Part shown: positions 47,799 through 56,700 of the stretch, piece by piece | Position numbering within the stretch: position 1 is the first letter of the stretch | Layout of the letters: the number at the start of each line of letters is the position of its first letter | Notes under the pieces: generated by a model | The model's input: only the letters and a program-made list of their open reading frames with translations | What the model was told of the DNA's origin: nothing | Database searches by the model: none | Source: Zoogloea sp. 1C4 | Lineage (GTDB): Bacteria > Pseudomonadota > Gammaproteobacteria > Burkholderiales > Rhodocyclaceae | DNA length: 64,000 nt | Assembly (NCBI RefSeq): GCF_009469605.1 | Contig: NZ_SSXU01000004.1 | Location: 248,001-312,000, forward strand | Direction: 5' to 3' | Program-made: the position numbers and the translations under genes

Positions 47799-48101
47799 AT
47801 GCGCAACACCCGTCAGATGATCGCCGCCGCCGTGCTCGGCAGCCTGGCCTTCGGCATGGCGCTGCCCGCCAGCGCCCATGGCGACCGGGGCCGGGGTTGG
47901 GGCGAACGCCACCACCATCACCTGCGTCATTACCACGATTACCGGGGCGGCTACGCCTATGCGCCGGCGCCGGTCTATATGGCGCCGCCGCCGATGGTCA
48001 TCGAACGGCCGGTCGTCTATCGGCCCGCGCCCGTCTATGCCTACCCGAGCGCGCCCGCCATCACCATCGGCCTGCCGCCGGTGGTCATTCCCCTGCGTTG
48101 A
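47799..48101 (+). CDS. Small exported His/Tyr/Pro-rich protein
   Basis: A 100-residue precursor with a clear Sec signal (MRNTRQMIAAAVLGSLAFGMALPASA). The mature protein is short and of low complexity: HHHHLRHYHDYR near the start, then repeated Pro–Val–Tyr/Ala–Pro units. A metal-binding or surface role is possible. Gene ends converge with the phasin-like gene, overlapping it by 17 bp. A GAGGAG ribosome site precedes the ATG. Confidence 0.75.
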   Translation: MRNTRQMIAAAVLGSLAFGMALPASAHGDRGRGWGERHHHHLRHYHDYRGGYAYAPAPVYMAPPPMVIERPVVYRPAPVYAYPSAPAITIGLPPVVIPLR

Positions 48102-48525
48102 TGCGCGCCCGACGCCGCACCCGGCCAGCCGCCGGCACGTGCGTGGGCGGTGTGAAGGCCAGCAGCTGCGCTGCCGCCTCCTCCGGCATGACCGGGCGGA
48201 AGCTCGCCGCCACACAGCAGATCTGCGCCTGGGTGAGCTCCTCGATGTAGGTGCGCATGATCGTCACCACGCCTTCGCTGCCGGCCTCCATCAGCAGCAC
48301 GGTACGCTCCTCGACCTCCGCCAGATCGGCCGCGTAGAAGGTTTCGTCCACCCGCTGGATATGCTTGCGTGCGTGGCTTTCGAGCAGCCCGATGGACAGG
48401 CGGAAAGCCAGGAACTGCATGCGCTGGGCCAGATCGACCTGGGCCAGCCACACGCGCCCGAACAGCTCGGCGACGGGTAGCGAACAGGCGGCGGGGGAAA
48501 TCGGCAAAGGGGACGTTGGCAGCAT
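48085..48525 (-). CDS. Helical protein, possibly phasin-like
   Basis: A 146-residue protein that is nearly all alpha-helical by pattern, with VAELFGRVWLAQVDLAQRMQFLAFRLSIGLLE and DLAEVEERTVLLMEAGSEGVVTIMRTYIEELTQAQ. The layout resembles phasins that coat PHA granules, and the genome has phaC, but the match is only by overall pattern. No signal peptide is present. The C-terminus is Arg-rich. Confidence 0.5.
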   Translation of the reverse strand: MLPTSPLPISPAACSLPVAELFGRVWLAQVDLAQRMQFLAFRLSIGLLESHARKHIQRVDETFYAADLAEVEERTVLLMEAGSEGVVTIMRTYIEELTQAQICCVAASFRPVMPEEAAAQLLAFTPPTHVPAAGRVRRRARINAGE

Positions 48526-48573
48526 GATCGGGATCTCGTGGAGAGGTCGGGCGGACCGAATTCTTTTTGTAGC

Positions 48574-49239
48574 CTAGCGGCCGGGAGAGTCAAGCAGCCA
48601 AGCCGCGCGCTCGCGCAGCCGGCGGGCCCAGTCGGCATTGAGCCCCGCCGCCTCGGACAGGCGGGTGAGCTCGGCGGCGTCGGGGCGATGGGCGGTGTGG
48701 GCCGCCCACAGGCGGGCGAGGGTCAGGCCCGGCGCCGGTCGCTCGACCAGTTCGAGCACATCGCCGGCGCGGATCGTGCCTTCCTGCACCACCCGGAAAT
48801 ACCAGCCGGTACAGCCCAGGTCGGCGATCAGCCGCGACATGGGGTCGTGTTCGAGGCGGTGGCTGATCTTCCAGCACGGCTGACGCGGCTGGCTCACCTG
48901 CAGGCGGCAGGTGCCGGCGGCGTATATGTCGCCGATGCACACCGTCGCCTCGGTAAGGCCAATCCCCGAGAGATTCTCGCCCAGCACGCCGGGCACGAGG
49001 CTCGCCGCGATGGCCGGCACCCGCGCCGCCAGCAGGGGGTAGTGCTCGGCCGGGTAGTAATGCACCGCCTTCTCGGGGCCGCCATGGACGCGGCGGTCGC
49101 CCTGGATGTCACCGGCGAGGCCGCTCGTGCCGACCGCAACCGGGCCGCCTACCGGCGACTTGAAGATGCCGGTCTGCTGCCCTTCGGGCGGCAGGGCGCG
49201 GAGGGTTCCGACATAAACTGCTCTTATCGGCGCATTCAT
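48574..49239 (-). CDS. yiiM: MOSC-domain protein (YiiM-like)
   Basis: A 221-residue MOSC protein. VGGPVAVGTSGLAGDIQGDRRVHGGPEKAVHYYPAEHYPLL is the YiiM signature, and GENLSGIGLTEATVCIGD the second conserved stretch; a Cys in LGCTGWYFRV corresponds to the family's active Cys region. MOSC proteins handle molybdenum cofactor; E. coli YiiM detoxifies 6-N-hydroxylaminopurine. The ATG at 49239 is chosen over an in-frame one further upstream, which lies inside the ROK gene. It follows the ROK gene by 62 bp. Confidence 0.88.
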   Translation of the reverse strand: MNAPIRAVYVGTLRALPPEGQQTGIFKSPVGGPVAVGTSGLAGDIQGDRRVHGGPEKAVHYYPAEHYPLLAARVPAIAASLVPGVLGENLSGIGLTEATVCIGDIYAAGTCRLQVSQPRQPCWKISHRLEHDPMSRLIADLGCTGWYFRVVQEGTIRAGDVLELVERPAPGLTLARLWAAHTAHRPDAAELTRLSEAAGLNADWARRLRERAAWLLDSPGR

Positions 49240-49301
49240 CTCGCTGAAATATCTGGCCACAAAATCAAACGTCCCCCATTGTGCGCCCGATCGCCCGCCT
49301 G

Positions 49302-50198
49302 TCAAGCCGGCCAGAGCCAGGCCGCGCCTCTCACGCCGGAAGAATCGCCATGCGCCGCCCGCACCAGACGGGTCGACACCGCATCCGAAAACACGTGGGG
49401 CAGCCATCGATGGGGCACTTCGTCATAAAGTGCATCAATGTTCGAAAGCCCGCCGCCGAGCACGATCACGTCGGGGTCGAGCAGGTTGATGACCCCCGCC
49501 AACGCCCGCGCAAGGCGGTCGGCGTAGCGTGCCAGGGTCGCCGCGCAGTCTGCCTCGCCTGCCGCCGTAGCGGCGACGATCTCGGCGGGCGACAGCGCCG
49601 CCCCCGCCATGCGCAGATGATCCGCCGCCAGACCGGGGCCGGAAAGGTAGGTTTCCACACAGCCCGCGCGGCCGCAGTAACAGGCCGGCAGCGGCAGATC
49701 GCCCCCCGCCGGCAGGGGCAGCGGGTTGTGGCCCCACTCGCCGGCGATGGCGTTGGGGCCTTCCAGCACCCGCCCGCCCACCACGATGCCGCCGCCCACG
49801 CCAGTGCCGATGATGACCCCGAACACCACGTCGGCCCCCGCCGCCGCACCGTCCGCCGCCTCGGAGAGGGCAAAGCAGTTGGCGTCGTTGGCGAGGCGCA
49901 CCGGCCGGCCCAGCAGGTTTTCCAGATCGCCCTGCAGGGGCTTGCCGATCAGGCAGGTGGAATTGGCGTTCTTGACCAGCCCGGTGCGCCGCGACAGCGC
50001 CCCCGGCATGCCCACGCCCACGCTGCCGCGCTGGCCCAGCTCGTCCTCGACCGCCGCCACCAGCCCGGCCACCGCCGCGAGGGTCGCCGGATAGTCGCCC
50101 TGGGGCGTCGCCACCCGCCGCCGGGCGAGCACCTCGCCGCCGTCGCCGAGGGCGATGATTTCGATCTTGGTGCCGCCGAGGTCGATGCCGATGCGCAT
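49302..50198 (-). CDS. ROK-family sugar kinase (fructokinase-like)
   Basis: A 298-residue ROK protein. MRIGIDLGGTKIEIIAL is the ATP phosphate loop; ANDANCFALSEA the catalytic Asp; IIGTGVGGGIVVGGRVLEGPNAIAGEWGHNPL the ROK motif with His; CYCGRAGCVETYLSG the zinc-ligating CxCGxxGCxE motif. It has no N-terminal HTH, so it is an enzyme, most like manno(fructo)kinase. It is divergent from the conflict-system operon, with 112 bp between. Confidence 0.9.
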   Translation of the reverse strand: MRIGIDLGGTKIEIIALGDGGEVLARRRVATPQGDYPATLAAVAGLVAAVEDELGQRGSVGVGMPGALSRRTGLVKNANSTCLIGKPLQGDLENLLGRPVRLANDANCFALSEAADGAAAGADVVFGVIIGTGVGGGIVVGGRVLEGPNAIAGEWGHNPLPLPAGGDLPLPACYCGRAGCVETYLSGPGLAADHLRMAGAALSPAEIVAATAAGEADCAATLARYADRLARALAGVINLLDPDVIVLGGGLSNIDALYDEVPHRWLPHVFSDAVSTRLVRAAHGDSSGVRGAAWLWPA

Positions 50199-50310
50199 GG
50201 TGCCGCTGTCCGGAAGAAAGGATGGGCGGATGATATAGCCCCGTGCGCTGGCGCGCGGGCTGGCATATTCTTGAGGGCGACGACAAACCACCTCCACCGC
50301 CCACCGCGCC

Positions 50311-51666
50311 ATGCCCCACGAAGCCGACATCCCGGAAATCCGGCAGATCTTCCTGAGCGCCACCGCCCAGGACTGCCGGACATACCGCGAGGCCGTGCGG
50401 GATTTCATCCACGACAACATCGAGCACGCCAAGGTCTTCCTTCAGGAGAACTGGGCCGAAGGCGGCAACTTCGTCGAGCCGGTGTGCAAGCGCAAGGTGG
50501 ACGAGTGCGACGCCTACATGGGGCTGTTCGGCTTCCGCTACGGCTGGACGCCGCCGCTGCAGCGCAGCTCCATCACCGAGCTGGAGTTCCGCTGGGCGGT
50601 GGACCGCTGGCGCGAGGGCGAGGCGCCGATCTTCGTGCTCCGCCCGCGCCCCGGCACCGAGGCCGAGCAGCACCTGCGCGAGCAGGCCGCCCGCTTCCAC
50701 GACAAGCAGCCCCCCGCCGAGGCCGAGGCCGACCGGGCGGCTCAGCGCGCCTTTCTCGCCAGCGTTGACCAATGGGCCTCCAACGGGCGCATCCAGGTTT
50801 TCTACGACGACCAGCGGCAACTGGAGGCCCGCGCCGCCTTCTGCATCACCAACTGGGATCTCAAGGTTCTGCGCAAGGCCCGTCACGGGCGCTACCAGGC
50901 TTCGGGCGACATCGACCGAGGAGAACTCGGGCGGATCGGCCGCAAGCCCCAGATCGCCGCCCTCCAGGACGCACTCAACGCCCTGCGCGACCGCCGCAGC
51001 GAGCGGGCCGCCGCCTTCCTCGTCCACGGCCCCGAGAACCACGGCCAGCTGGAGTTCATCGAGTTCCTGCGCGAATGGCACGACGAGTGGGAAGGCATGG
51101 ACATCCGCTGCGGCCAGGCCGACGAACCCGACAGCGCCGAATCCCTCATCTGCTGGACCTGCAGCCAGCTGGGCGAACCCCTGCTGGGCGAGCCGACCAT
51201 CGACGCCCTGGCCGGCCTGCTGGCGACCCGGCTGGCCAGCCGCTCGGTGGTGCTCATCCTGCGCACCGCCGGACGCGAGGCCAACCGCCTGGCCCTGTTC
51301 CAGCAGCGCTTCTGGCAGCCCCTGCACACCGCCCTGGCCACCCGCCAGCCCGGCGGACGGGGCCGGCTGTACTGCTTCATGGCCGACCACGCCCCCCTCG
51401 CCGACCCGCCGCCCGCCGGCTTCCGCACCCTCGATCTGGACGCCGACGACGTGGACTACCGCCAGATCCTCGCCCTTCCGCCCCTCACCCGCCTGACGGC
51501 CGGCCAGGTGCGCAACTGGCTCAGCGACATCCGCAAGAGCGCCGGGGTCCGCCTGGACGAAGACGAGCGCGACGCAATCGCCACCTACGCCACCACCCCC
51601 GACGGCAACCCGCCCGACGTCTATAACCGCCTGAACCTGCACGGCTTCTGGAGCCGCGCCCGCTGA
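50311..51666 (+). CDS. DUF4062–inactive-STAND-like protein, conflict-system gene 1
   Basis: A 451-residue soluble protein. Residues about 11–105 are DUF4062: RQIFLSATAQDCRTYREAV, then YMGLFGFRYGWTPP and ITELEFRWA, a Rossmannoid TIR/deoxyribosyltransferase-related sensing domain. From about 215 a STAND/AAA-like P-loop scaffold begins (PQIAALQDALNAL), but its Walker A place reads HGPENHGQ (residues 239–246) and lacks the GK[ST], so it is probably an inactive NTPase. The C-terminal third has the alpha/beta pattern of the same fold. It is the first gene of a tight operon, 11 bp before the MoxR gene. A role as sensor or scaffold is inference. Confidence 0.75.
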   Translation: MPHEADIPEIRQIFLSATAQDCRTYREAVRDFIHDNIEHAKVFLQENWAEGGNFVEPVCKRKVDECDAYMGLFGFRYGWTPPLQRSSITELEFRWAVDRWREGEAPIFVLRPRPGTEAEQHLREQAARFHDKQPPAEAEADRAAQRAFLASVDQWASNGRIQVFYDDQRQLEARAAFCITNWDLKVLRKARHGRYQASGDIDRGELGRIGRKPQIAALQDALNALRDRRSERAAAFLVHGPENHGQLEFIEFLREWHDEWEGMDIRCGQADEPDSAESLICWTCSQLGEPLLGEPTIDALAGLLATRLASRSVVLILRTAGREANRLALFQQRFWQPLHTALATRQPGGRGRLYCFMADHAPLADPPPAGFRTLDLDADDVDYRQILALPPLTRLTAGQVRNWLSDIRKSAGVRLDEDERDAIATYATTPDGNPPDVYNRLNLHGFWSRAR

Positions 51667-51677
51667 GGACCATCACC

Positions 51678-52616
51678 GTGCCCGACACCCCCGCCTACGC
51701 CGACTTCACCGGCAAGCGCTCTGCCCACTACGTGGCCGCGCCCCACACCGCCACCATCGTCAACCTGGCCATCCGCCTGGGCCGGCCGCTGCTGGTCGAA
51801 GGCGAAGCCGGCTGCGGCAAGACCCGCCTCGCCAGCGCCATCGCCGAAGAGCTGGGCGTCGGGCTCACGGTGATGACCGTCAAGAGCACCAGCCAGGCCA
51901 AGGATCTGCTCTACCGCTTCGACGCCCTGCGCCGCCTTCAGGACGCCCAGGACCCGGCCAACACCAGCGCCCGCCAGGTCTTCCCCTACATCGAGCTGGA
52001 GCCCCTCGGCCACGCCATCCGCGAAGGCCAGCCCCAGGTGGTGCTCATCGACGAGGTGGACAAGGCCGACATCGATTTCCCCAACGATCTCCTCGACGTG
52101 CTCGACCGCTTCGAGTTCGACATCGAAGACCTGCCCCGCACCGAGGACGACGCCTGCCGCGCGGCGCGGGGCCACGGCCGCCACGTGGCCGGCCCCGAGG
52201 GCGGCGTTCGCCCCATCGTGCTCATCACCAGCAACCGCGAGAAGCAGCTCCCCGAGCCCTTCCTGCGCCGCTGCCTGTACGTGCAGCTGGATTTCCCCGC
52301 CAATGATCCGGCCATGCTGGCCGAAATCGTGCGCAAGAACCTCGCCGCCCGGGCCGAGACGATCAGCGACGAACTCATCACCGGCGCCGTGGAGCGCCTG
52401 TGCCGCATCCGCGAGCGCGGCCGCGAGTTGGGCATGCAGAAGCTCCCCGCCACCTCCGAGCTCGTCGACTGGGTGCGCGTGCTCCACTGGCAGGGCCGCA
52501 AGGCCGAGGCCATGTCGGTGGACGCCCTCGACGCGGTGGATCAGGCCGTGCTGTTCAAGATCCGCCAGGACATCGAACGCTACCGCGCCCGCACCGACGC
52601 CGAGGCCGGGCGGTGA
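51678..52616 (+). CDS. MoxR-family AAA+ ATPase, conflict-system gene 2
   Basis: A 312-residue AAA+ ATPase starting at GTG. GEAGCGKT is Walker A, VVLIDEVDKAD Walker B, ITSNREKQLPEPFLRRC sensor 1 with the arginine-finger region, and the C-terminal helical lid follows. All catalytic elements are intact. MoxR proteins work with vWA proteins as chaperone-like remodelling complexes. The stop overlaps the start of the vWA gene (GTGA), showing coupling. In this setting it should energise or gate the effector protein. Confidence 0.9.
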   Translation: MPDTPAYADFTGKRSAHYVAAPHTATIVNLAIRLGRPLLVEGEAGCGKTRLASAIAEELGVGLTVMTVKSTSQAKDLLYRFDALRRLQDAQDPANTSARQVFPYIELEPLGHAIREGQPQVVLIDEVDKADIDFPNDLLDVLDRFEFDIEDLPRTEDDACRAARGHGRHVAGPEGGVRPIVLITSNREKQLPEPFLRRCLYVQLDFPANDPAMLAEIVRKNLAARAETISDELITGAVERLCRIRERGRELGMQKLPATSELVDWVRVLHWQGRKAEAMSVDALDAVDQAVLFKIRQDIERYRARTDAEAGR

Positions 52617-53740
52617 CCCACCCCCTGCCGCCCCTGCTGCTGGGGCTGTTCCGTGAGCTCAAGGCCAATGGCGTGCCGGTGGGCATACGCGACTACCTGG
52701 ACGGCATCGAGGCCCTGCGCCTGGGCTTCGGCCAGGATAGCCGCGCCGCCCTGCGCGACCTCGCCATCGCCCTGTGGAGCCGCAGCGACGAGGAGCGCCG
52801 CGTCATCAACCGCTGGTTCGACGTGCTGCCCGCGCCCGACGACGCCCTCGCCGCCACCATCGACGACCAGCTCGACCGCCTAGACACCACCGCTTCCGAA
52901 CCCACCGGAGCGCCCACCGCGCCAACCGCCCGGCCCACGGCCCAGCCCGGCGCTGGCACCACACCCGCCCCTGCAACCAGCCTCTCCCCCGAAGCCACCG
53001 CCACCCAGGCCGAGCGCGCCCGGGTCTCCTTCGCCGCCGCCCGGGAAGGCAGCGGCCTACCCATCCCGCGCCTCGCCAGCGCCCCGGCCATCGACGAGGA
53101 CTACGTCCTCACCCCCCAGCCCCTCGTCAGCCCGCGGGACATGGCCGTGCTGTGGCGGCGCTACCGGCGCAGCACCCGCCACGGCCCACGCACCGAGATG
53201 GACCTCGCCGCCACCCTGCGCGAACGCTGCCGCCGCGGCCTACTGTGCCGCCCGGTGTGCCGCCCCCACCGCAGCAACAGCGCCCGGCTGCTGATCCTCG
53301 CCGACGCCAGCCCGAGCATGGACCCATGGCGCCCCTTCCTCGCCACCCTCGCCGAATCCCTGCCCCTCGGGCGGCTGGCCCGGGCCGAGGTGCGCTACTT
53401 CAGCAACCAGCCGCGCCGACAGCTTTACGCCACGCCCGGCCTGACCGAGCCCGAAACCCGGGACGACGTGCTGCGCCGCCACGCCGGCGCCGCGCTGCTG
53501 GTGGTGAGCGACGCCGGCAGCGCCCGGGGCGCCCTCAACCGCCGTCGCGCCCTGCAGACGGCCGATTTCCTCAACGAAGCCCGGCGCCACTTCCCCGCCA
53601 CGGTGTGGCTCAACCCCATGCCCAAACGGCGCTGGGCCGGCACCACCGCCGGCCTCATCGCCGACGGCCCGGTGCCCATGCTGCCGGTGGACGCGCCGCA
53701 CCTGCTGCGCGCCATCGACATCCTGCGCGGCAACAAATAG
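52613..53740 (+). CDS. vWA-domain protein (CoxE-like), conflict-system gene 3
   Basis: A 375-residue protein beginning at GTG within the MoxR stop. The N-terminal helical part (LLGLFRELKANGVPVGIRDYLDGIEALRLG) is that of CoxE/YehP-type vWA partners of MoxR. A Pro/Thr-rich linker (about 95–125) precedes the C-terminal vWA domain, whose MIDAS motif DASPSMD (about 224–230) is complete; VVSDAGSARG supplies the last metal residue. It ends 6 bp before the large effector gene. Confidence 0.88.
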   Translation: MTHPLPPLLLGLFRELKANGVPVGIRDYLDGIEALRLGFGQDSRAALRDLAIALWSRSDEERRVINRWFDVLPAPDDALAATIDDQLDRLDTTASEPTGAPTAPTARPTAQPGAGTTPAPATSLSPEATATQAERARVSFAAAREGSGLPIPRLASAPAIDEDYVLTPQPLVSPRDMAVLWRRYRRSTRHGPRTEMDLAATLRERCRRGLLCRPVCRPHRSNSARLLILADASPSMDPWRPFLATLAESLPLGRLARAEVRYFSNQPRRQLYATPGLTEPETRDDVLRRHAGAALLVVSDAGSARGALNRRRALQTADFLNEARRHFPATVWLNPMPKRRWAGTTAGLIADGPVPMLPVDAPHLLRAIDILRGNK

Positions 53741-53746
53741 ACCGCC

Positions 53747-56700
53747 ATGCCCTATCCCGCCGCCCTCGGCCAACGCCCGCTGGAAGTCCACGAAGCCTAC
53801 GCGGCGCTGGAGCAATACGCCGCCGACTACGGCCGCGACCCGCTGCTCCTGCTGATGCACGCCGCGGTGCCCGAAACCCTGCGGCCGGATCTCCTCAACC
53901 TGATCCGGGTGAACTTCCTCGCCGCCCACGGGCCCGACCCCAGCCTCGAGGCCGACGTACTGTTCTCGCCCCTCGCCACCGCCCTGGGCGGCGGCTACTA
54001 CCGCATCGACGCCCAGGTGCGCTGGCACTGCCTGGTGATGCTGCGCTCCCTCTACCGCCACGACCCGCGCCCGCGCATCCGGCGCATCGCCGAGCTGCTG
54101 TGGCGCTACGTGGAAGCCCGCGAACACCAGGCCAGCCGCGCCGCCGACCCGCAGCTGGCCGAATTCCTCGACATCCAGCGCTGGGTCGCCCTGGCCTTCC
54201 TCGAACCCGCCAGCGCCGCCCACGCCTTCGCCGACGCCCTGCGCCAGACCCACGCCGACGGCAGCACCGTGGCCCTGCGCCTGGGCGGCCTCGCGTCCGC
54301 CATCGAGCTCCCCCTCGCCGGCCAGCCCGAGCTCCTCGCCTACGCCCGCGGCCTCGACGCCCTCGCCGGCGGCAACGACGCCGAAGCCGAACGCCTGCTG
54401 GGCGCCCTGGGCAGCGACGAGATCCGGGTGGGCGACATCGTGCTGAAGGCGCCGGAGGCGGTGCTGGCGGATTACCGGGCCACCGGGGCAAGGGCGGGCG
54501 ATCTGGCCTCCAGCGGCAAACCACGGCGGACGTGTCTGGTGATCCAGCCCGTCGGCACCTGGACCGACCCCGACAACGGCCGCATCGTGGACCTGGATGC
54601 CGCCTATCGGGTGATCCGCGAGACAGCCGCCGACGCTGGCCTTGACTGCCACCGCACCGACCTCCTCGCCCTCGTCGTCAGCGCCAACGAGCAATGGCCC
54701 GCCCTGCTCCGCAACATCCTGAGCGCCGACGTGGTGATCTGCGACCTGAGCACCGGGGATGTCGCAATGCGCTATCTGGCGGGTGTGTGCTTCGCGCTGG
54801 GGGCCCACAAGGTGTCGCTCATCGCCGAAGCGCAGGCGTCTAAGTGGCAGCCACCGGCGCTGTTCGGCAGCGTGATCCGCTATTCAGCCTCGGAGAATCC
54901 GGAAAGCTGGGGCAAAGCTGCACTGGGCACGCAGCTCACCGCCACCGAGGCGTCGCAGCCCCCTGTCGGCCACAATCCGATTCACGGGGCGTTAGCTGAG
55001 CCTCCGACAAGCATGGCGGCCCCGCCGTCACTTGCAGCCGACGGGGAGATGGCCGACCAGACGCCACCCTACGCCACGTCGCCGGGCGACCTCACCTCCG
55101 TCTGCCCGGTGATCCAGGGCTTCGGCTTCAGGACCGATCCCGTCACCGGCCGCAGCCTTGATCTGGACCAGTCGTACGCGGTGATTGCCGCAGCGGTGAC
55201 GGCGGTCGGCTTCGAATGCACCCGACCGGACATCACCTCCGCCGGCCTGCCCAGCGAAGCGCTCGACCTCCTCCTGCGGGCGCCCGTCGCCATCGTCGAC
55301 CTCTCCCTCGGCCTGCCCGACGTGCTGCTCCAGCTCGGCCTGCGCCACGGCCTGCGGCCGGGCCGCACCCTGCTCCTCGCCGAAGAGGGCTACCGCATCC
55401 CGCCGGAACTCGCCTCGCTGCGCATCCTGCGTTACAAGGATGGCGTCAACCAGAGGGACAGCACAGAAGCCCGGCGCCTGCAGGTCGAAATCACCCGCTG
55501 GCTCAAGGAAGCCATGGCCAACCCTGCCGTGGACAGCCCGGTTTACCTCACCCTCCCCAACCTGCGCCCACCCGTGCGTCGCCCGGCAGCGCCCGAGCCG
55601 GAAACCCTCGCCGAAGATCCCGCCCCACCCCAGTCTCGGCCCCGGGTGTTCATCTCCTACGTCCACGAATACCGCCAGTACGCCGCCCCCCTCGCCCGGG
55701 CCCTGCAGGCCGAGGGCATCGACGTGGCCTGGGACATGGACCTCAAGGCCGGCGACAACTGGCAGGAAAGGCTCACCGCGATGCTCGACGAGGCCGACGC
55801 GCTGGTGGCCGTGGCCGGTACCCTCACCGCCGGCCGGCCCAATCCGCTGGCCGAGATCGAGCGGGCGAAGCAGCAGGGCAAGCGCCTGTTCCCGGTACTC
55901 GTCGATCCGATCAAGGAGCCCGCCACACTTCTCGAAAGCTGGGCGGCGAACACCGATGACAGTGGCTACGTCCGGTGGCTGGCCACCGTGTCCGAGGCCG
56001 AGCGCCCGGCCGCCATCACCGAGACCGCCCAGCGCATCGCCGAAGCCATCTCGCTGAGCGCCGCGCCCGCCGAAGGGGCTGAAGCAGAGGAGGTGGCTGA
56101 ATCGGAAGAAGCGGCGGCAGCCACCACCGCCACCTGGGAGCTCACCATCCGCCAACGGGGCGAGGGTGGGCTGCAATTCGTCCTGCTGATCGACGGCGAG
56201 CGCATCGAGGCCACCGTACACTTCCAGCAGACGTTGGTGGTCAAGCTGGTAGACGAACTCCTCGCCGGCATGTATCTGCTCCCCGACGCCGCGCAGGCGC
56301 TCCGCCAGCTGCTGCTACCCCGGGAGTTCATCGCCCTGGGCGCGCCCGCCCGCTACCGTCTCACCCTCGGCCCCGGCTCCGCCGCGCTGCCGTGGGAGCT
56401 GATCTTCCACCACCCGGACGACCCCTTCGCCCACCTGGGCCCGCGCAACGTGTTGCGCCGTCTGGACGGCCTGCGCATGCCGCAGCCACGCCGCACGCTC
56501 AGCGCCCGGGCGCTGCTGATCGGCAATCCGCTCATCGTCGGCACCTTCCCCATCCACGAAGACGGCCAGCCAACCCTGCTGGGTGTGGAGCAGGAACTGG
56601 CCGGGGTGGCCCGATCGCTGACCGCAGCCGGCCTGGAGGTGAGCGTGGGCACCGAAGAGAGCGCCTCCACGGTGATGAGCCGGCTGTTTGGCCGGGATTA

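Noticed and set aside
51678-53740. A cbbQO or norQD pair
   Set aside because: MoxR and vWA genes also occur as norQ/norD or cbbQ/cbbO, but the vWA protein here is CoxE-like and lacks the NorD ending. The NorD-type protein is the separate gene at the right edge.
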